A stretch of DNA of 39,190 nt from Paracoccus sp. (in: a-proteobacteria). GTDB taxonomy: Bacteria > Pseudomonadota > Alphaproteobacteria > Rhodobacterales > Rhodobacteraceae. The first letter of the stretch is position 1. Every line of letters starts with the position of its first letter. A program made the translations under genes and the position numbers. The stretch covers positions 3,776 through 42,965 of the forward strand of contig NZ_JAUNPC010000018.1 in NCBI RefSeq assembly GCF_030536915.1, in the 5' to 3' direction. Below are positions 17,084-24,876 of this stretch, piece after piece. A model generated the notes under the pieces. That model did no database searches, was not told the DNA's origin, and saw nothing but the letters and a program-made list of their open reading frames with translations.

Positions 17084-17704
17084 ATGAGATGGAACCTGCC
17101 CAACCTGCTGACGCTGCTGCGCCTGCTCGCGGCCCCGGCCGTGCCGCTGATGTTCCTGTTCCTCAGCCGGCCCTTTGCCGATTTCGCGGCGCTGACGCTG
17201 TTCGTGCTGGCGGCGGTGACGGATTGGATCGACGGCCATCTCGCCCGAAGCTGGCAGCAGGAAAGCCGCTTCGGCGCGGCCATGGACCCGATCGCGGATA
17301 AGGCCATGGTGGTGATCGCGCTGGTGGTCATCACCGGCTATTCCGGCATGAACCCTTGGCTGATCCTGCCCGCCACCGTGATCCTCTTCCGCGAGGTCTT
17401 CGTCGCCGGCTTGCGCGAGTTCCTGGGCGCCGACGCCGGCCGGCTGAAGGTCACGCCCCTTGCCAAGTGGAAGACCACCGCCCAGATGATTGCCATCGCG
17501 GTGATGTTCCTGGGAACGGGCATCGACTATTACGAAAGGGGCCTGCCGCCGCGGGTGGGCGTGGGGCGGGTCTGGCGCGGCGACTGGTCCGATCTTGCCA
17601 CCCATCTGGGGCTGGTGCTGATGTGGATCGCCGCGATCCTGACCGCGATCACCGGCTGGGACTATTTCCGCAAGGCCCGGCCTTGGCTGAGGGATGTGCG
17701 ATGA
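17084..17704 (+). CDS. pgsA: CDP-diacylglycerol-glycerol-3-phosphate 3-phosphatidyltransferase
   Basis: First committed enzyme of phosphatidylglycerol synthesis in the inner membrane; it joins CDP-diacylglycerol and glycerol-3-phosphate. The 206-residue protein has the CDP-alcohol phosphotransferase signature DG-x2-AR-x8-G-x3-D-x3-D, at Asp50, Gly51, Ala54, Arg55, Gly64, Asp68 and Asp72. The N-terminal MRWNLPNLLTLLRLLAAP and five to six membrane segments are typical. The length is a little above the E. coli enzyme because of a loop around GLPPRVGVGRVWRGDW. The stop overlaps moaD by four bases (ATGA), so the pgsA-moaD-moaE run is translationally linked. Confidence 0.95.
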   Translation: MRWNLPNLLTLLRLLAAPAVPLMFLFLSRPFADFAALTLFVLAAVTDWIDGHLARSWQQESRFGAAMDPIADKAMVVIALVVITGYSGMNPWLILPATVILFREVFVAGLREFLGADAGRLKVTPLAKWKTTAQMIAIAVMFLGTGIDYYERGLPPRVGVGRVWRGDWSDLATHLGLVLMWIAAILTAITGWDYFRKARPWLRDVR

Positions 17705-17952
17705 CGCTGAATGTTCTTTACTTCGCCTGGCTGCGCGAGCGCATCGGTGCCCCGCGGGAACAGGTAGAAACCTCGGCCACGACCGTGCGCGAACTGGTGG
17801 CCGAACTGGCGGCGCGAGGCGACCGTCACGCAGCGGCGCTGTCCGACCTCGGGGCCGTGCGGGTCGCGGTGGACCAGGCGCTGACGGATCTGGACGCCCC
17901 CTTGGGCAACGCCCGCGAGGTCGCCTTCTTTCCGCCGATGACGGGTGGCTGA
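17701..17952 (+). CDS. moaD: Molybdopterin synthase sulfur carrier subunit
   Basis: Small ubiquitin-like subunit of molybdopterin synthase (83 residues). It ends in the invariant Gly-Gly (FFPPMTGG) that is adenylated and thiocarboxylated before donating sulfur to precursor Z. The N-terminal beta-grasp lead MTLNVLYFAWLRERIG is typical. It overlaps pgsA upstream by ATGA and moaE downstream by one base, consistent with coupled translation and 1:1 assembly with MoaE. Confidence 0.95.
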   Translation: MTLNVLYFAWLRERIGAPREQVETSATTVRELVAELAARGDRHAAALSDLGAVRVAVDQALTDLDAPLGNAREVAFFPPMTGG

Positions 17953-18383
17953 TGCGCGTCCTTGTCCAGCCCGAACCCTTCGACGCCGCCGCCCTGACCC
18001 AAGGCTTCGGCGCAGGCGCGGGCGCGGTCGTGACTTTCACCGGCCTCGTGCGCGCCGATGACGGCTTGACCGCGCTTGAGATCGAGCATTACCCCGGCAT
18101 GACCGAACGTGCCCTGTCGGAACACGCGCGGGCCGCCGCTGACCGCTTCGGCCTGACCGACGTTCTGGTGGTCCACCGCTACGGCCGCATTGCGGTGGGC
18201 GAGCCGATCATGATGGTCGCGACCGCCGCCCCGCACCGCCGCGCGGCTTTCGAGGCCGCCGATTTCCTGATGGACTGGCTGAAATCCCGCGCCCCTTTCT
18301 GGAAGCGCGAGATCGGCGCGGACGGTCCCCGCGGCTGGGTCGCCGCCAAGGCCGAGGACGAGGCCGCGCTGGACCGCTGGTGA
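17952..18383 (+). CDS. moaE: Molybdopterin synthase catalytic subunit
   Basis: Catalytic subunit of molybdopterin synthase (143 residues). It inserts two sulfurs from MoaD thiocarboxylate into cyclic pyranopterin monophosphate. Conserved active-site features are visible: HR at 95-96 (PHRRAAF), Lys111 and Lys118 in LKSRAPFWKRE, which correspond to the catalytic lysines of the E. coli enzyme, and the N-terminal VVTFTGLVR. The start overlaps the moaD stop (TGATG). The gene ends one base before the convergent YciI-like gene, leaving no room for a dedicated terminator. Confidence 0.95.
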   Translation: MRVLVQPEPFDAAALTQGFGAGAGAVVTFTGLVRADDGLTALEIEHYPGMTERALSEHARAAADRFGLTDVLVVHRYGRIAVGEPIMMVATAAPHRRAAFEAADFLMDWLKSRAPFWKREIGADGPRGWVAAKAEDEAALDRW

Positions 18384-18384
18384 A

Positions 18385-18687
18385 TCACGATCCCGGCAGG
18401 ATCAGCCCGCCCATCTGCATCGCCCTGTAGCGGAACCCCAGCGCCGCAACGATCACCGGATCGCCCTCGACCAGCGTCAGCGCATCGGCTTCGCTTTCCG
18501 CCCAGACAAGGGCAAGGCCCCAGACGCCGCCCGGGTCCAGCACCGGCCCGATCGCGATCGCCTGTCCCTTGTCAGCCATCGCCTGCCACCAAGCGGCATG
18601 GCTGGCCATGGCCTCTTCCTCGGCGGCACTCGCGTCCTTCGGAAAATCGGGGCGCGGCGGGTCCAGGCGCAGAAGGATGGCGGACAT
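18385..18687 (-). CDS. YciI-like domain protein
   Basis: A 100-residue protein of the YciI (YCII-related, ferredoxin-like dimeric alpha-beta barrel) family. Recognisable blocks are [20 protein letters not shown] and [17 protein letters not shown], ending in RAMQMGGLI. The function of most family members is unknown; some resemble muconolactone isomerase-type enzymes. The ATG at 18687 (MSAILLRLD) is chosen because upstream residues in the open frame are not family-like and overlap the accA promoter region. It is convergent with moaE and divergent from accA. Confidence 0.8.
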   Translation of the reverse strand: MSAILLRLDPPRPDFPKDASAAEEEAMASHAAWWQAMADKGQAIAIGPVLDPGGVWGLALVWAESEADALTLVEGDPVIVAALGFRYRAMQMGGLILPGS

Positions 18688-18759
18688 CGCAACCTCGGGC
18701 AGCGTGGCCGCAGTGTGGACCCGCCGCGCCGTCATGGCAAGCGCCGCGCTGCCGCTTCG

Positions 18760-18788
18760 TTGCAATCCGACAAGGCGCCGCGCATATA
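18760..18788 (+). promoter_or_regulatory. Possible sigma-70 type promoter of accA
   Basis: TTGCAA (18760-18765) and CATATA (18783-18788) with a 17-base spacer, ending 26 bases before the accA start. Spacing is ideal, but each hexamer matches only partly (4/6 and 3/6). Confidence 0.35.
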
Positions 18789-18814
18789 GGCGGCGACAAG
18801 CGAAAGGCCCGCGC

Positions 18815-19774
18815 ATGACCTATCTCGAGTTCGAAAAGCCGCTGTCCGACCTTGAAGGCAAGGCCGAGGAACTGCGCGCGCTGGCCCGCAAGGGGGAAGG
18901 CGTCGATCTCGAGAAAGAGGCGGCGGCGCTGGACCGCAAGGCGCAGGACCTGCTACGCGAACTTTACCGCAGCCTCGATCCCTGGCGAAAGACGCTGGTC
19001 GCGCGCCACCCCGACCGCCCGCATTGCATCGACTACATCGACGCGCTTCTGACCGAATGGACGCCGCTTGCAGGCGACCGGGCCTTCGGGGACGATCATG
19101 CGGTGATGGGCGGGCTGGCACGCTTCCGCGACCAGGCGGTGGTGGTGATCGGGCACGAGAAGGGCAACGACACCCGCTCGCGCATCCACCGCAACTTCGG
19201 CATGGCCCGCCCCGAGGGCTATCGCAAGGCGATCCGGCTGATGGACATGGCCGACCGCTTCCGCCTGCCCGTGATCACGCTGGTGGACACCCCCGGCGCC
19301 TATCCCGGCAAGGGCGCCGAGGAACGCGGCCAGTCCGAGGCCATCGCGCGTTCGACCGAGAAATGCCTGCAGATCGGCGTGCCGCTGGTGTCCGTGGTGA
19401 TCGGCGAGGGCGGCTCGGGCGGCGCGGTGGCCTTTGCCACGGCCGACCGCGTGGCGATGCTGGAACATTCGATCTATTCGGTGATCTCGCCCGAGGGCTG
19501 CGCCTCGATCCTGTGGAAGGACGCCGACAAGATGCGCGAGGCGGCCGAGGCGCTGAAGCTGACCGCGCAGGACCTCAGGAAGCTGGGCGTGATCGATGCC
19601 GTGATCCCGGAACCCCTGGGCGGCGCCCAGCGCGAACCCGACGAGACGATCCGCTCTGTCGGCGACGAGATCGCCCGCCTGCTGCGCGACCTGCAGGGCA
19701 AGTCGCCCGCCGACCTGATCCGCGACCGCCGGCAGAAATACCTCGACATGGGATCGCGGGGCCTGGCGGCCTGA
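18815..19774 (+). CDS. accA: Acetyl-CoA carboxylase carboxyltransferase subunit alpha
   Basis: Alpha subunit of the carboxyltransferase of acetyl-CoA carboxylase, first step of fatty acid synthesis; it works as an alpha2beta2 complex with AccD. The 319-residue protein contains the family lead [19 protein letters not shown], the acyl-CoA/carboxybiotin region [19 protein letters not shown], then [19 protein letters not shown], and the oxyanion-hole glycines in [12 protein letters not shown]. Length equals the E. coli protein. The ATG at 18815 is preceded by a weak GAAAGG. It appears monocistronic; a promoter-like sequence lies just upstream and small inverted repeats follow the stop. Confidence 0.96.
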   Translation: MTYLEFEKPLSDLEGKAEELRALARKGEGVDLEKEAAALDRKAQDLLRELYRSLDPWRKTLVARHPDRPHCIDYIDALLTEWTPLAGDRAFGDDHAVMGGLARFRDQAVVVIGHEKGNDTRSRIHRNFGMARPEGYRKAIRLMDMADRFRLPVITLVDTPGAYPGKGAEERGQSEAIARSTEKCLQIGVPLVSVVIGEGGSGGAVAFATADRVAMLEHSIYSVISPEGCASILWKDADKMREAAEALKLTAQDLRKLGVIDAVIPEPLGGAQREPDETIRSVGDEIARLLRDLQGKSPADLIRDRRQKYLDMGSRGLAA

Positions 19775-20301
19775 GCCGCAAGGCCGGAGGCTGCGACTGC
19801 CTCGACACACGAGCGGAGTCGAGACGTCCGGTGTCTGTCGCAAGGCCACCGGACTTGGACAGACAGAGGGCATCCTGCCGCACGCGGTCGCCGCCTCGCC
19901 GGTCGCATCAGACGAAGGACAAGGAAACATGATCCAGCCGGATGACGGGTCTTTTCCGGCCCTCCCGCCGGATGCATCTGCTTTACAGGAAAACCACGCT
20001 CTGCCCTGCCGCCTGTTTCGCCGTTCCACGGGCCTCACGGATACCCGAACCGCGTTCCCCATCCACGCACGGGCGTTCTTGCTCGCCTGCCCCGTTATGT
20101 CCTGACCGCCAGCGATCGCCCTCCGGCCTTGCTTCCCGTGCAGCCGGCGGCGCCGATCCACCTGCCCCTGATGTCCGGGTTCCCCCGCATCCTGCGCCGC
20201 GACATCTGGCATCGACTCGCCAGTCGGACGCGCGCCGCTTTTTCTCGCCTGTGGATGCCATTTCCGACCGCGCAACCCGGTCCATGCATCCGGGGGAACG
20301 C
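19775..20301. other. Gene-free stretch between accA and fliP
   Basis: About 527 bases between the convergent accA and fliP genes. Apart from the two small inverted repeats near the left end, I see no ORF with coding character, no tRNA and no mobile-element ends. Codon-position bias is absent in all frames. Confidence 0.55.
19801..19854 (+). terminator. Two inverted repeats after accA, weak terminator candidate
   Basis: CTCGAC (19801-19806) pairs with GTCGAG (19818-19823). GTCCGGTG (19826-19833) pairs with CACCGGAC (19847-19854). They lie 26-80 bases past the accA stop. No T-tract follows, so termination is uncertain. Confidence 0.3.
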
Positions 20302-21087
20302 TCATCCCCCCTGATAGCCCCGGACCAGAGCGGCCGCGATCAGCCCCCAGCCGTCTACGGCCACGAAGAACGCCAGCTTGAAGGGCAGCGCCACGACCGT
20401 GGGCGGCACCATCATCATCCCCATCGACATCAGGATCGCCGAGACCACCAGATCGATGATCAGGAATGGCAGCGAGACAAGGAAGCCGATTGCGAAGGCG
20501 CGCTGGATCTCGGTCAGCATGAACGACGGCACCAGCAGCGACAGCGGCGCCACCTGCGGGTCAAGCGCCTCGGGCAAGGGCGGGGGGCTGCCTTCGGGCT
20601 GCGGCGCGACCTCGGCAAGCGCGGCCATGGTGTCGGGGTCGATGCGGTCCGACATGAAGCGGCGGAAGGGCTCGATCCCGCGCTCGAAGGCGACATCGAG
20701 CGTGATCTCGCCCCGCTGCAGGGGCGCACCGGCAGCCGCCCAGGCATCCCGCAGCACCGGGTCCATGACATACCAGCTGAGAAAGATGGCGAGGCTGACG
20801 ATCAGCATGTTGGGCGGCGACTGCTGCAGCCCGATCGCCTGCCGCATGATCGACAGCACCGTGACGATGAAGGGAAAGCAGGTCACCATGATCGCGATGC
20901 CCGGGGCAAGCGACAACAGCGTGAGCCCGAGGACAAGGATCACCGCGTTCTGCCCGACTCCGCTTGCGGCCCCGGCGGCAAGGTCGGACAGGCCCTGCGC
21001 CATCGCCCCGCCAGGAAGGACCGCGAGCCCGAGAACGCCGGCAATGGCCGGAACGCGCGCCGATGAGCCGCGAGGACGCGGCTGCAC
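20302..21087 (-). CDS. fliP: Flagellar type III export gate protein FliP
   Basis: Core of the flagellar export gate (FliP5FliQ4FliR1) in the inner membrane. Typical blocks are VTVLSIMRQAIGLQQSPPN and the C-terminal MGMMMVPPTVVALPFKLAFF followed by VDGW. A cleavable signal is visible: Arg-rich n-region, hydrophobic core AIAGVLGLAVL, then GGAMAQ. Start choice is difficult. The frame stays open upstream to an ATG at 21561 that overlaps the fliN stop, but that extension has poor codon bias. GTG at 21087 (MQPRPRGSSARVP) places the signal at the N-terminus and gives 261 residues, close to the family; GTG at 21114 is an alternative. It is the last gene of the leftward flagellar arm. fliO and fliQ are not seen here. 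Confidence 0.9.
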   Translation of the reverse strand: MQPRPRGSSARVPAIAGVLGLAVLPGGAMAQGLSDLAAGAASGVGQNAVILVLGLTLLSLAPGIAIMVTCFPFIVTVLSIMRQAIGLQQSPPNMLIVSLAIFLSWYVMDPVLRDAWAAAGAPLQRGEITLDVAFERGIEPFRRFMSDRIDPDTMAALAEVAPQPEGSPPPLPEALDPQVAPLSLLVPSFMLTEIQRAFAIGFLVSLPFLIIDLVVSAILMSMGMMMVPPTVVALPFKLAFFVAVDGWGLIAAALVRGYQGG

Positions 21088-21557
21088 CGGCGCCGCGGAT
21101 TGCAGCCGGTCCACCCTGTCCGGGTCTGGACAGGGACGTCCCGCAGCGCTGCGTGGGACAGGGACGCACGGGCAACGACGGGCAACAGCATCCCTCACGG
21201 GGTTCCCATTCGCCGATCCTCCACAGCGAAGGACATCGCAGGTCTTGCCTTCCTGCAAGCCCCGGTCACGCTCGCCTGTTTGCCGGCGCAGGCCGGAAAG
21301 CATTGCCGCGGCCCGAAGGACAAGGCGGCGGACAGGCACTCGCCCGCCACAACCCGCAAGCAAAAGGCAAAGCCGTCCGTCCCCTTGGCAACTCGGCCGG
21401 GGCGAAAGGTGCCGGTGGGCCGAGAGCAGCAAGTGAGCAATGACAGGACGCAGTCCCCCGAGTTGCCTGCCCGGGCGCCATCCCGGGTGCGCGCGACACT
21501 GCCATCCCGCCCGCGACCAGCCTGCGGCGGGGCCGGCGCCCGGGCCGGGCCTTCGCC
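21088..21557 (-). other. Stop-free but non-coding-like gap between fliN and fliP
   Basis: About 470 bases interrupt an otherwise gapless operon. On the minus strand the fliP frame is open throughout and begins with an ATG overlapping the fliN stop as ATGA. The predicted 158-residue extension is rich in Arg, Cys and Gly, has no membrane segment, and uses codons such as AGG, GGA, CGA and TGT that neighbouring genes avoid. It does not resemble FliO. It may be inserted DNA or an untranslated spacer. Confidence 0.5.
21113..21186. repeat. Cluster of short inverted and direct repeats upstream of fliP
   Basis: Contains stem CCTGTCC/GGACAGG (21115-21134), palindrome GGGACGTCCC (21133-21142), stem GTCCC/GGGAC around palindrome GCAGCGCTGC (21138-21159), an 11-bp direct repeat GGACAGGGACG at 21128 and 21156, and two tandem copies of ACGGGCAAC (21168-21186). 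Such density suggests a structured leader or slippage-prone DNA. Confidence 0.5.
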
Positions 21558-21806
21558 TCATGCCGCCGGACCCAGGATGCGGACGGCCAGGCGGCCCTCG
21601 CCGCCATGCTCGACCAGTTCGCCGCGGGCGACCACCTTCTCGCCGATGCAGATCTCGACGCCGTCCGCCGCGTCCTGCTCCAGCGGCAGCACGTCATCGG
21701 CCTGCAGCCGCGCCAGATCGGCCACCGACAGCCGGGTGCGGCCGATGCGGATCGCGATCTCGACCTGGATCGCTTGCGTCGGAATCAGGCTGTGTTCTGG
21801 CTCCAT
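21558..21806 (-). CDS. fliN: Flagellar motor switch protein FliN (short form)
   Basis: An 82-residue protein equal to the C-terminal surface-of-antigens (SpoA) domain of FliN. Recognisable blocks are VEIAIRIGRTRLSVADLARLQADD, then GVEICIGEKVVARGELV, and RLAVRIL. It builds the base of the C ring with FliM and FliG and docks FliH at the export apparatus. It lacks the N-terminal extension of enterobacterial FliN (about 137 residues), as is common in this order. The ATG at 21806 lies one base after the FliH-like stop. The stop overlaps an ATG on the same strand, discussed under the fliP gap. Confidence 0.87.
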   Translation of the reverse strand: MEPEHSLIPTQAIQVEIAIRIGRTRLSVADLARLQADDVLPLEQDAADGVEICIGEKVVARGELVEHGGEGRLAVRILGPAA

Positions 21807-21807
21807 C

Positions 21808-22368
21808 TCACTCCACCTCCGTCACTTCGTTGACGAGCCTGCGCAACTCGGCGGCGATCTGCGCCGTGTCCCAGACAATGCGGCCGCCCAGCAGTTCGAC
21901 CTCGGCGGTTCCTTCGGGCGCCGTGGGGTCGATCTCGATCCCCGCCGCCCCCGTCGTGGACAGGCAGGCCGCTGCGAACGCCGCAAGGTCAGCGCCACAG
22001 CGGATGCGGGCGGTCAGCGACGGAACGGCCGAGGAAAGCTGCAGCATCTCCTTCAGCAGCGCGCCCTGCAGCCGGGCGCGCGCGACGGCCGGGATCACCC
22101 CGTCCAGCAGCGCCTCGATCAGCGGGGCGATCCTTTTCACCTCGGTTGCGTCCCCCGCGCCGCGCGCCGCCTGCTCGGCGTCAAGACGCCGGGAAAGGCC
22201 ATCAACGGCGTCACGCAGCGCAGCCACCTGCCGGGCCTCGGCCAGCCGCCGCCCCTCGTCAAGGCCGCGCGCGAAGGCCACGTCCAGATCGGCTTGCGCG
22301 AAGACCGCGGGCAGAGGCTCAACCGGCTCGCGGTCGAAACGCTCGAGTTGCAGAACCGCGCCCATCAT
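21808..22368 (-). CDS. fliH: FliH-like flagellar export protein
   Basis: A 186-residue protein encoded between fliF and fliN, the usual place for fliH. FliH regulates the export ATPase FliI and links it to the C ring. The N-terminal half is Ala/Arg/Glu-rich, helical and coiled-coil-like (about 25-75). The C-terminal half carries a beta-alpha pattern with IRCGADLAAFAAACLS and ends in GGRIVWDTAQIAAELRRLV, as in FliH/YscL proteins. Sequence similarity across this family is low, so the call leans on gene order. The start overlaps the fliF stop as ATGA. Confidence 0.68.
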   Translation of the reverse strand: MMGAVLQLERFDREPVEPLPAVFAQADLDVAFARGLDEGRRLAEARQVAALRDAVDGLSRRLDAEQAARGAGDATEVKRIAPLIEALLDGVIPAVARARLQGALLKEMLQLSSAVPSLTARIRCGADLAAFAAACLSTTGAAGIEIDPTAPEGTAEVELLGGRIVWDTAQIAAELRRLVNEVTEVE

Positions 22369-23945
22369 GCCTCTTCCTTCTGGGCGATCCAGCCGGAAAG
22401 GATGCGGACGCTTTCCTCGCGCCGCTCACGCATCAGGTCGCGCAGCCGGGCAACCGGATCGGCGAGGGCGGCAGGGGGCATCAGTTCGACCTCGGGCTGC
22501 GCGGTCGAAAGGCTCGGCAGCGTCGTGGCGCCTTCAGCCATCATCGCGGACGCGAGCGCCGGGGGCAGAACCTCGCCCGAGGCGGCCCCCGAGGCATCCA
22601 GCAGCGGGCTGGCGGCCGCCGTCCGCGACCGCAGGATCGGCCGCATCACCACCATCGCGACCGCCAGCGCGAAGAAGCCGATCAGCGCCAGCCGCGCGAG
22701 GTCGTTCAGCGCCAGCCGCGAAAGGATGCCGCCCGGCTCGGCCAGTGTGCCTTCGGTTCCCATCGCCGAGAAGGGCAGCGATTTGACGGTGATGACGTCG
22801 CCCCGCGCCTCGTCGAAGCCGACCGCCGAGGCCACGAGTTCGCGCAGCGCCTCAAGCTCGACCTCGCTGCGGGGCAGGATGGCTTCCGTCCCGTCGGCGG
22901 CGCGCTGCGGGGTCCCGTTCACCAGTACCGCCACCGTCAGCCGCCGCGTGGCGCCCGGCGCGCGCAGTATCTCGCGCGTGATCCGGCTGACCTCATAGTT
23001 CTGCCGCTGCCGCGTCTCGGAACTGGTCGAGCGGCTCTGCTCACCCTGCGCGCCGGTGCCTTCCGGCAGGTTCGACGAGGCCGTCACCGCGCCCTGCTCG
23101 CTGTTGGTGGACTGGTCGGTGGTCTCCTCGTTCTCCTGCGAGACAAGGGCGCGGCCATTCGGGTCGAAGGTCTGTTCCGACAGCTGCTCGGTCTCGGTCA
23201 CGAGGTCGAGGTTCAGTTCCACGATGGCATTGCCGGGGCCGACATGGGGTTCGAGGATGCGTTCCACATTGCGCTTCATCTCGGCGGCGCGGTCGGCGGC
23301 GACGGTCTCCTCTCCGGTCGAGACGATGCCGCGGGCGCTGTCGATGACCTTCACCCGCTCGGGGTCGAGCCCGGGCACCGCCGAGGACACCAGGAACTGC
23401 AGCGACCGCGCCTGCTTGGCGTCGAGGCCGCCGCCGCCCATCGTCACCGTCACCGAGGCCGCCCCGCCCGCGTCCCGGCGATAGCCGCGCGTGGCGGGCG
23501 GCGCCAGATGGACCCGCGCCGCCTTGACGCCGGGCACGGTCAGGATCGTGCGGGCCAGTTCGCCTTCCTTGGCCCGCCAATAGGCCGCATCGAACATCTG
23601 CGAGGTCGTGCCGAAGCCCGACATCCCGTCGAGGATCTCGTAGCCCGCGCCGCCCGCCGCAGGCAGCCCCATCCCCGCCAGCGTCAGCCGCAGCCGGTCG
23701 CGTTCCGCCGCATCGACCCAGATCGCGTCCCCCCGGATCTCGGACGGCACCCCGGTCTTGTCGAGTTCCGCCATCACCTCGCCCGCCCGCGCCGGGTCGA
23801 GGCCGGAATAAAGCAGCGCCATGGGCGTGCGGTTCGCCAGCAAGGCGAAGGCGCCGACGGCCAGGAAGGTCAGCAGGAACGCCGCCGCGATCAACTGCTT
23901 CTGGCTGCTGCTGCGTTCGCCCCAGTATTCGGCAAGCTTCTGCAT
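22365..23945 (-). CDS. fliF: Flagellar MS-ring protein FliF
   Basis: Forms the MS ring in the inner membrane and is the foundation for rotor assembly. The 526-residue protein has a first membrane helix at about 19-38, then the secretin-like ring-building modules (LLYSGLDPARAGEVMAELDKT and VPGVKAARVHLAPP). A long low-complexity Ser/Glu/Gln loop at about 265-320 resembles the variable periplasmic loop. A second helix follows (about 425-445). The C-terminal segment contains VARLRDLMRERREESVRILSGW, the FliG-binding tail. Length is near the family norm. It is the first gene of the leftward arm and is divergent from fliL across about 116 bases containing a CtrA-like box. Confidence 0.95.
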   Translation of the reverse strand: MQKLAEYWGERSSSQKQLIAAAFLLTFLAVGAFALLANRTPMALLYSGLDPARAGEVMAELDKTGVPSEIRGDAIWVDAAERDRLRLTLAGMGLPAAGGAGYEILDGMSGFGTTSQMFDAAYWRAKEGELARTILTVPGVKAARVHLAPPATRGYRRDAGGAASVTVTMGGGGLDAKQARSLQFLVSSAVPGLDPERVKVIDSARGIVSTGEETVAADRAAEMKRNVERILEPHVGPGNAIVELNLDLVTETEQLSEQTFDPNGRALVSQENEETTDQSTNSEQGAVTASSNLPEGTGAQGEQSRSTSSETRQRQNYEVSRITREILRAPGATRRLTVAVLVNGTPQRAADGTEAILPRSEVELEALRELVASAVGFDEARGDVITVKSLPFSAMGTEGTLAEPGGILSRLALNDLARLALIGFFALAVAMVVMRPILRSRTAAASPLLDASGAASGEVLPPALASAMMAEGATTLPSLSTAQPEVELMPPAALADPVARLRDLMRERREESVRILSGWIAQKEEA

Positions 23946-24005
23946 CCCGCGATACCCTTTCGAATCGTTCTCGGTCCGACGGGAATCGTCATGGCATGGC
24001 GGGCA

Positions 24006-24020
24006 TTAAGAATCGGTTAG
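24006..24020. promoter_or_regulatory. CtrA-like binding box between fliF and fliL
   Basis: TTAA, seven bases, TTAG, one base off the CtrA consensus TTAA-N7-TTAA. It lies midway in the 116-base divergent spacer, about 41 bases from the fliL start and 60 from the fliF start, placing it in range of both promoters. CtrA control of flagellar genes is established in several alphaproteobacteria. Confidence 0.5.
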
Positions 24021-24061
24021 CCCATGGCTGGTAATCCGGTCCCGAGAGGACGGAGAATCAG

Positions 24062-24541
24062 ATGACCGACATCAGCGCATCGCCCCAAACCCCGGCCAGG
24101 CCGCTGCTGCGCCGGCTGCTGCCGCTGGCGCTGCCGGTCGTGGCGCTGGCGGCGGGACTGGGGACAACATTCACCGGCCTCTGGTCGCCGCTGTCGCTGC
24201 TGCACTCCCCTGAGCCTGCCGGCGAGGCCGTGCCCTCACCGCCCGCCGCCACCTTCCTCGACGTGCCCCGCATCGTGCTGACCATCCCCGGCGAGCGGAC
24301 GCAGACGCTGGCGCTGTCGGTGATCATCGAGGTCGAGCCGGGCGCGCTGGAACAGGCGCGGCTGCTGATGCCGCGCATCCTCGACAGCTACAACGGCTTT
24401 CTGTCCCAGATCGACGCCAGCGCCTTCAGCCGCCGCGGCATCCTCGAAATCGTGCGCGGCGAACTCGCCACCCGCACCGGCTTCATCCTGGGCGAAGCCG
24501 CGGTCCGCGACCTTCTCATCACCGAGTTCCGCATCCAATGA
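24062..24541 (+). CDS. fliL: Flagellar basal-body-associated protein FliL
   Basis: A 159-residue protein. It has a short cytoplasmic N-terminus, a hydrophobic anchor (about 20-38, LPLALPVVALAAGLG), a Pro-rich linker, and a periplasmic domain with LDVPRIVLTIPGERTQTLALS and a C-terminal RDLLITEFRIQ, matching the FliL domain that forms rings around the stator. It is the first gene of the rightward flagellar arm. The stop overlaps the next start as ATGA. Role is known for the family: stabilising stator units and improving torque. Confidence 0.9.
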   Translation: MTDISASPQTPARPLLRRLLPLALPVVALAAGLGTTFTGLWSPLSLLHSPEPAGEAVPSPPAATFLDVPRIVLTIPGERTQTLALSVIIEVEPGALEQARLLMPRILDSYNGFLSQIDASAFSRRGILEIVRGELATRTGFILGEAAVRDLLITEFRIQ

Positions 24542-24876
24542 CGATTCCCATGATCCTTCAGGCCGCACTGGTCGTGGCGGCGCTGACGGTGGCGGGCTAC
24601 TGCCACCTGCTGGCGCGCCGGCTGCGCAAGCTCAACGACCTCGAAACCGGCCTCGGCGGCGCCATCGCCGTGATGGCGGCCGAGATCGCTCGGCTGGAAG
24701 CCGCGCTGGCCGCGGCGCAGGCGGGGGCGGCCACCGCCTCGGACGGACTCGCGCGCGAGATCGAGAAGGCCAAGTCCGAACGCGCCTACTGGGCGCTGCA
24801 ACAGCAGTTCATGCCGCAGGCGGCGGCGCGCCGGCCCGTCCGGCGGCGCCGCATGAAGGAGGCCGAGGATGCCTGA
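24538..24876 (+). CDS. Small membrane-anchored coiled-coil protein of the flagellar operon
   Basis: A 112-residue protein with one N-terminal membrane helix (about 6-24), followed by a long Ala/Glu/Lys-rich helix (about 30-90) likely to form a coiled coil, and a very basic tail (RRPVRRRRMKEAEDA). It may correspond to the DUF6468-type proteins encoded in alphaproteobacterial flagellar clusters; I am not certain. It is coupled to fliL by ATGA and overlaps the MotE-like gene by eight bases, so it is very probably a structural or assembly factor of the stator or basal body. Function unknown. Confidence 0.78.
   Translation: MTIPMILQAALVVAALTVAGYCHLLARRLRKLNDLETGLGGAIAVMAAEIARLEAALAAAQAGAATASDGLAREIEKAKSERAYWALQQQFMPQAAARRPVRRRRMKEAEDA

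Noticed and set aside
21195-21440. 81-codon minus-strand frame as a possible fliO
   Set aside because: Cys/Arg-rich, lacks the single N-terminal membrane helix and SH3-like tail of FliO, and shows no coding bias.
23946-24061. Sigma-54 promoter between fliF and fliL
   Set aside because: TGGCATGGCGGGC has GG and GC with the wrong spacing for GG-N10-GC; the CtrA-like box is a better explanation.
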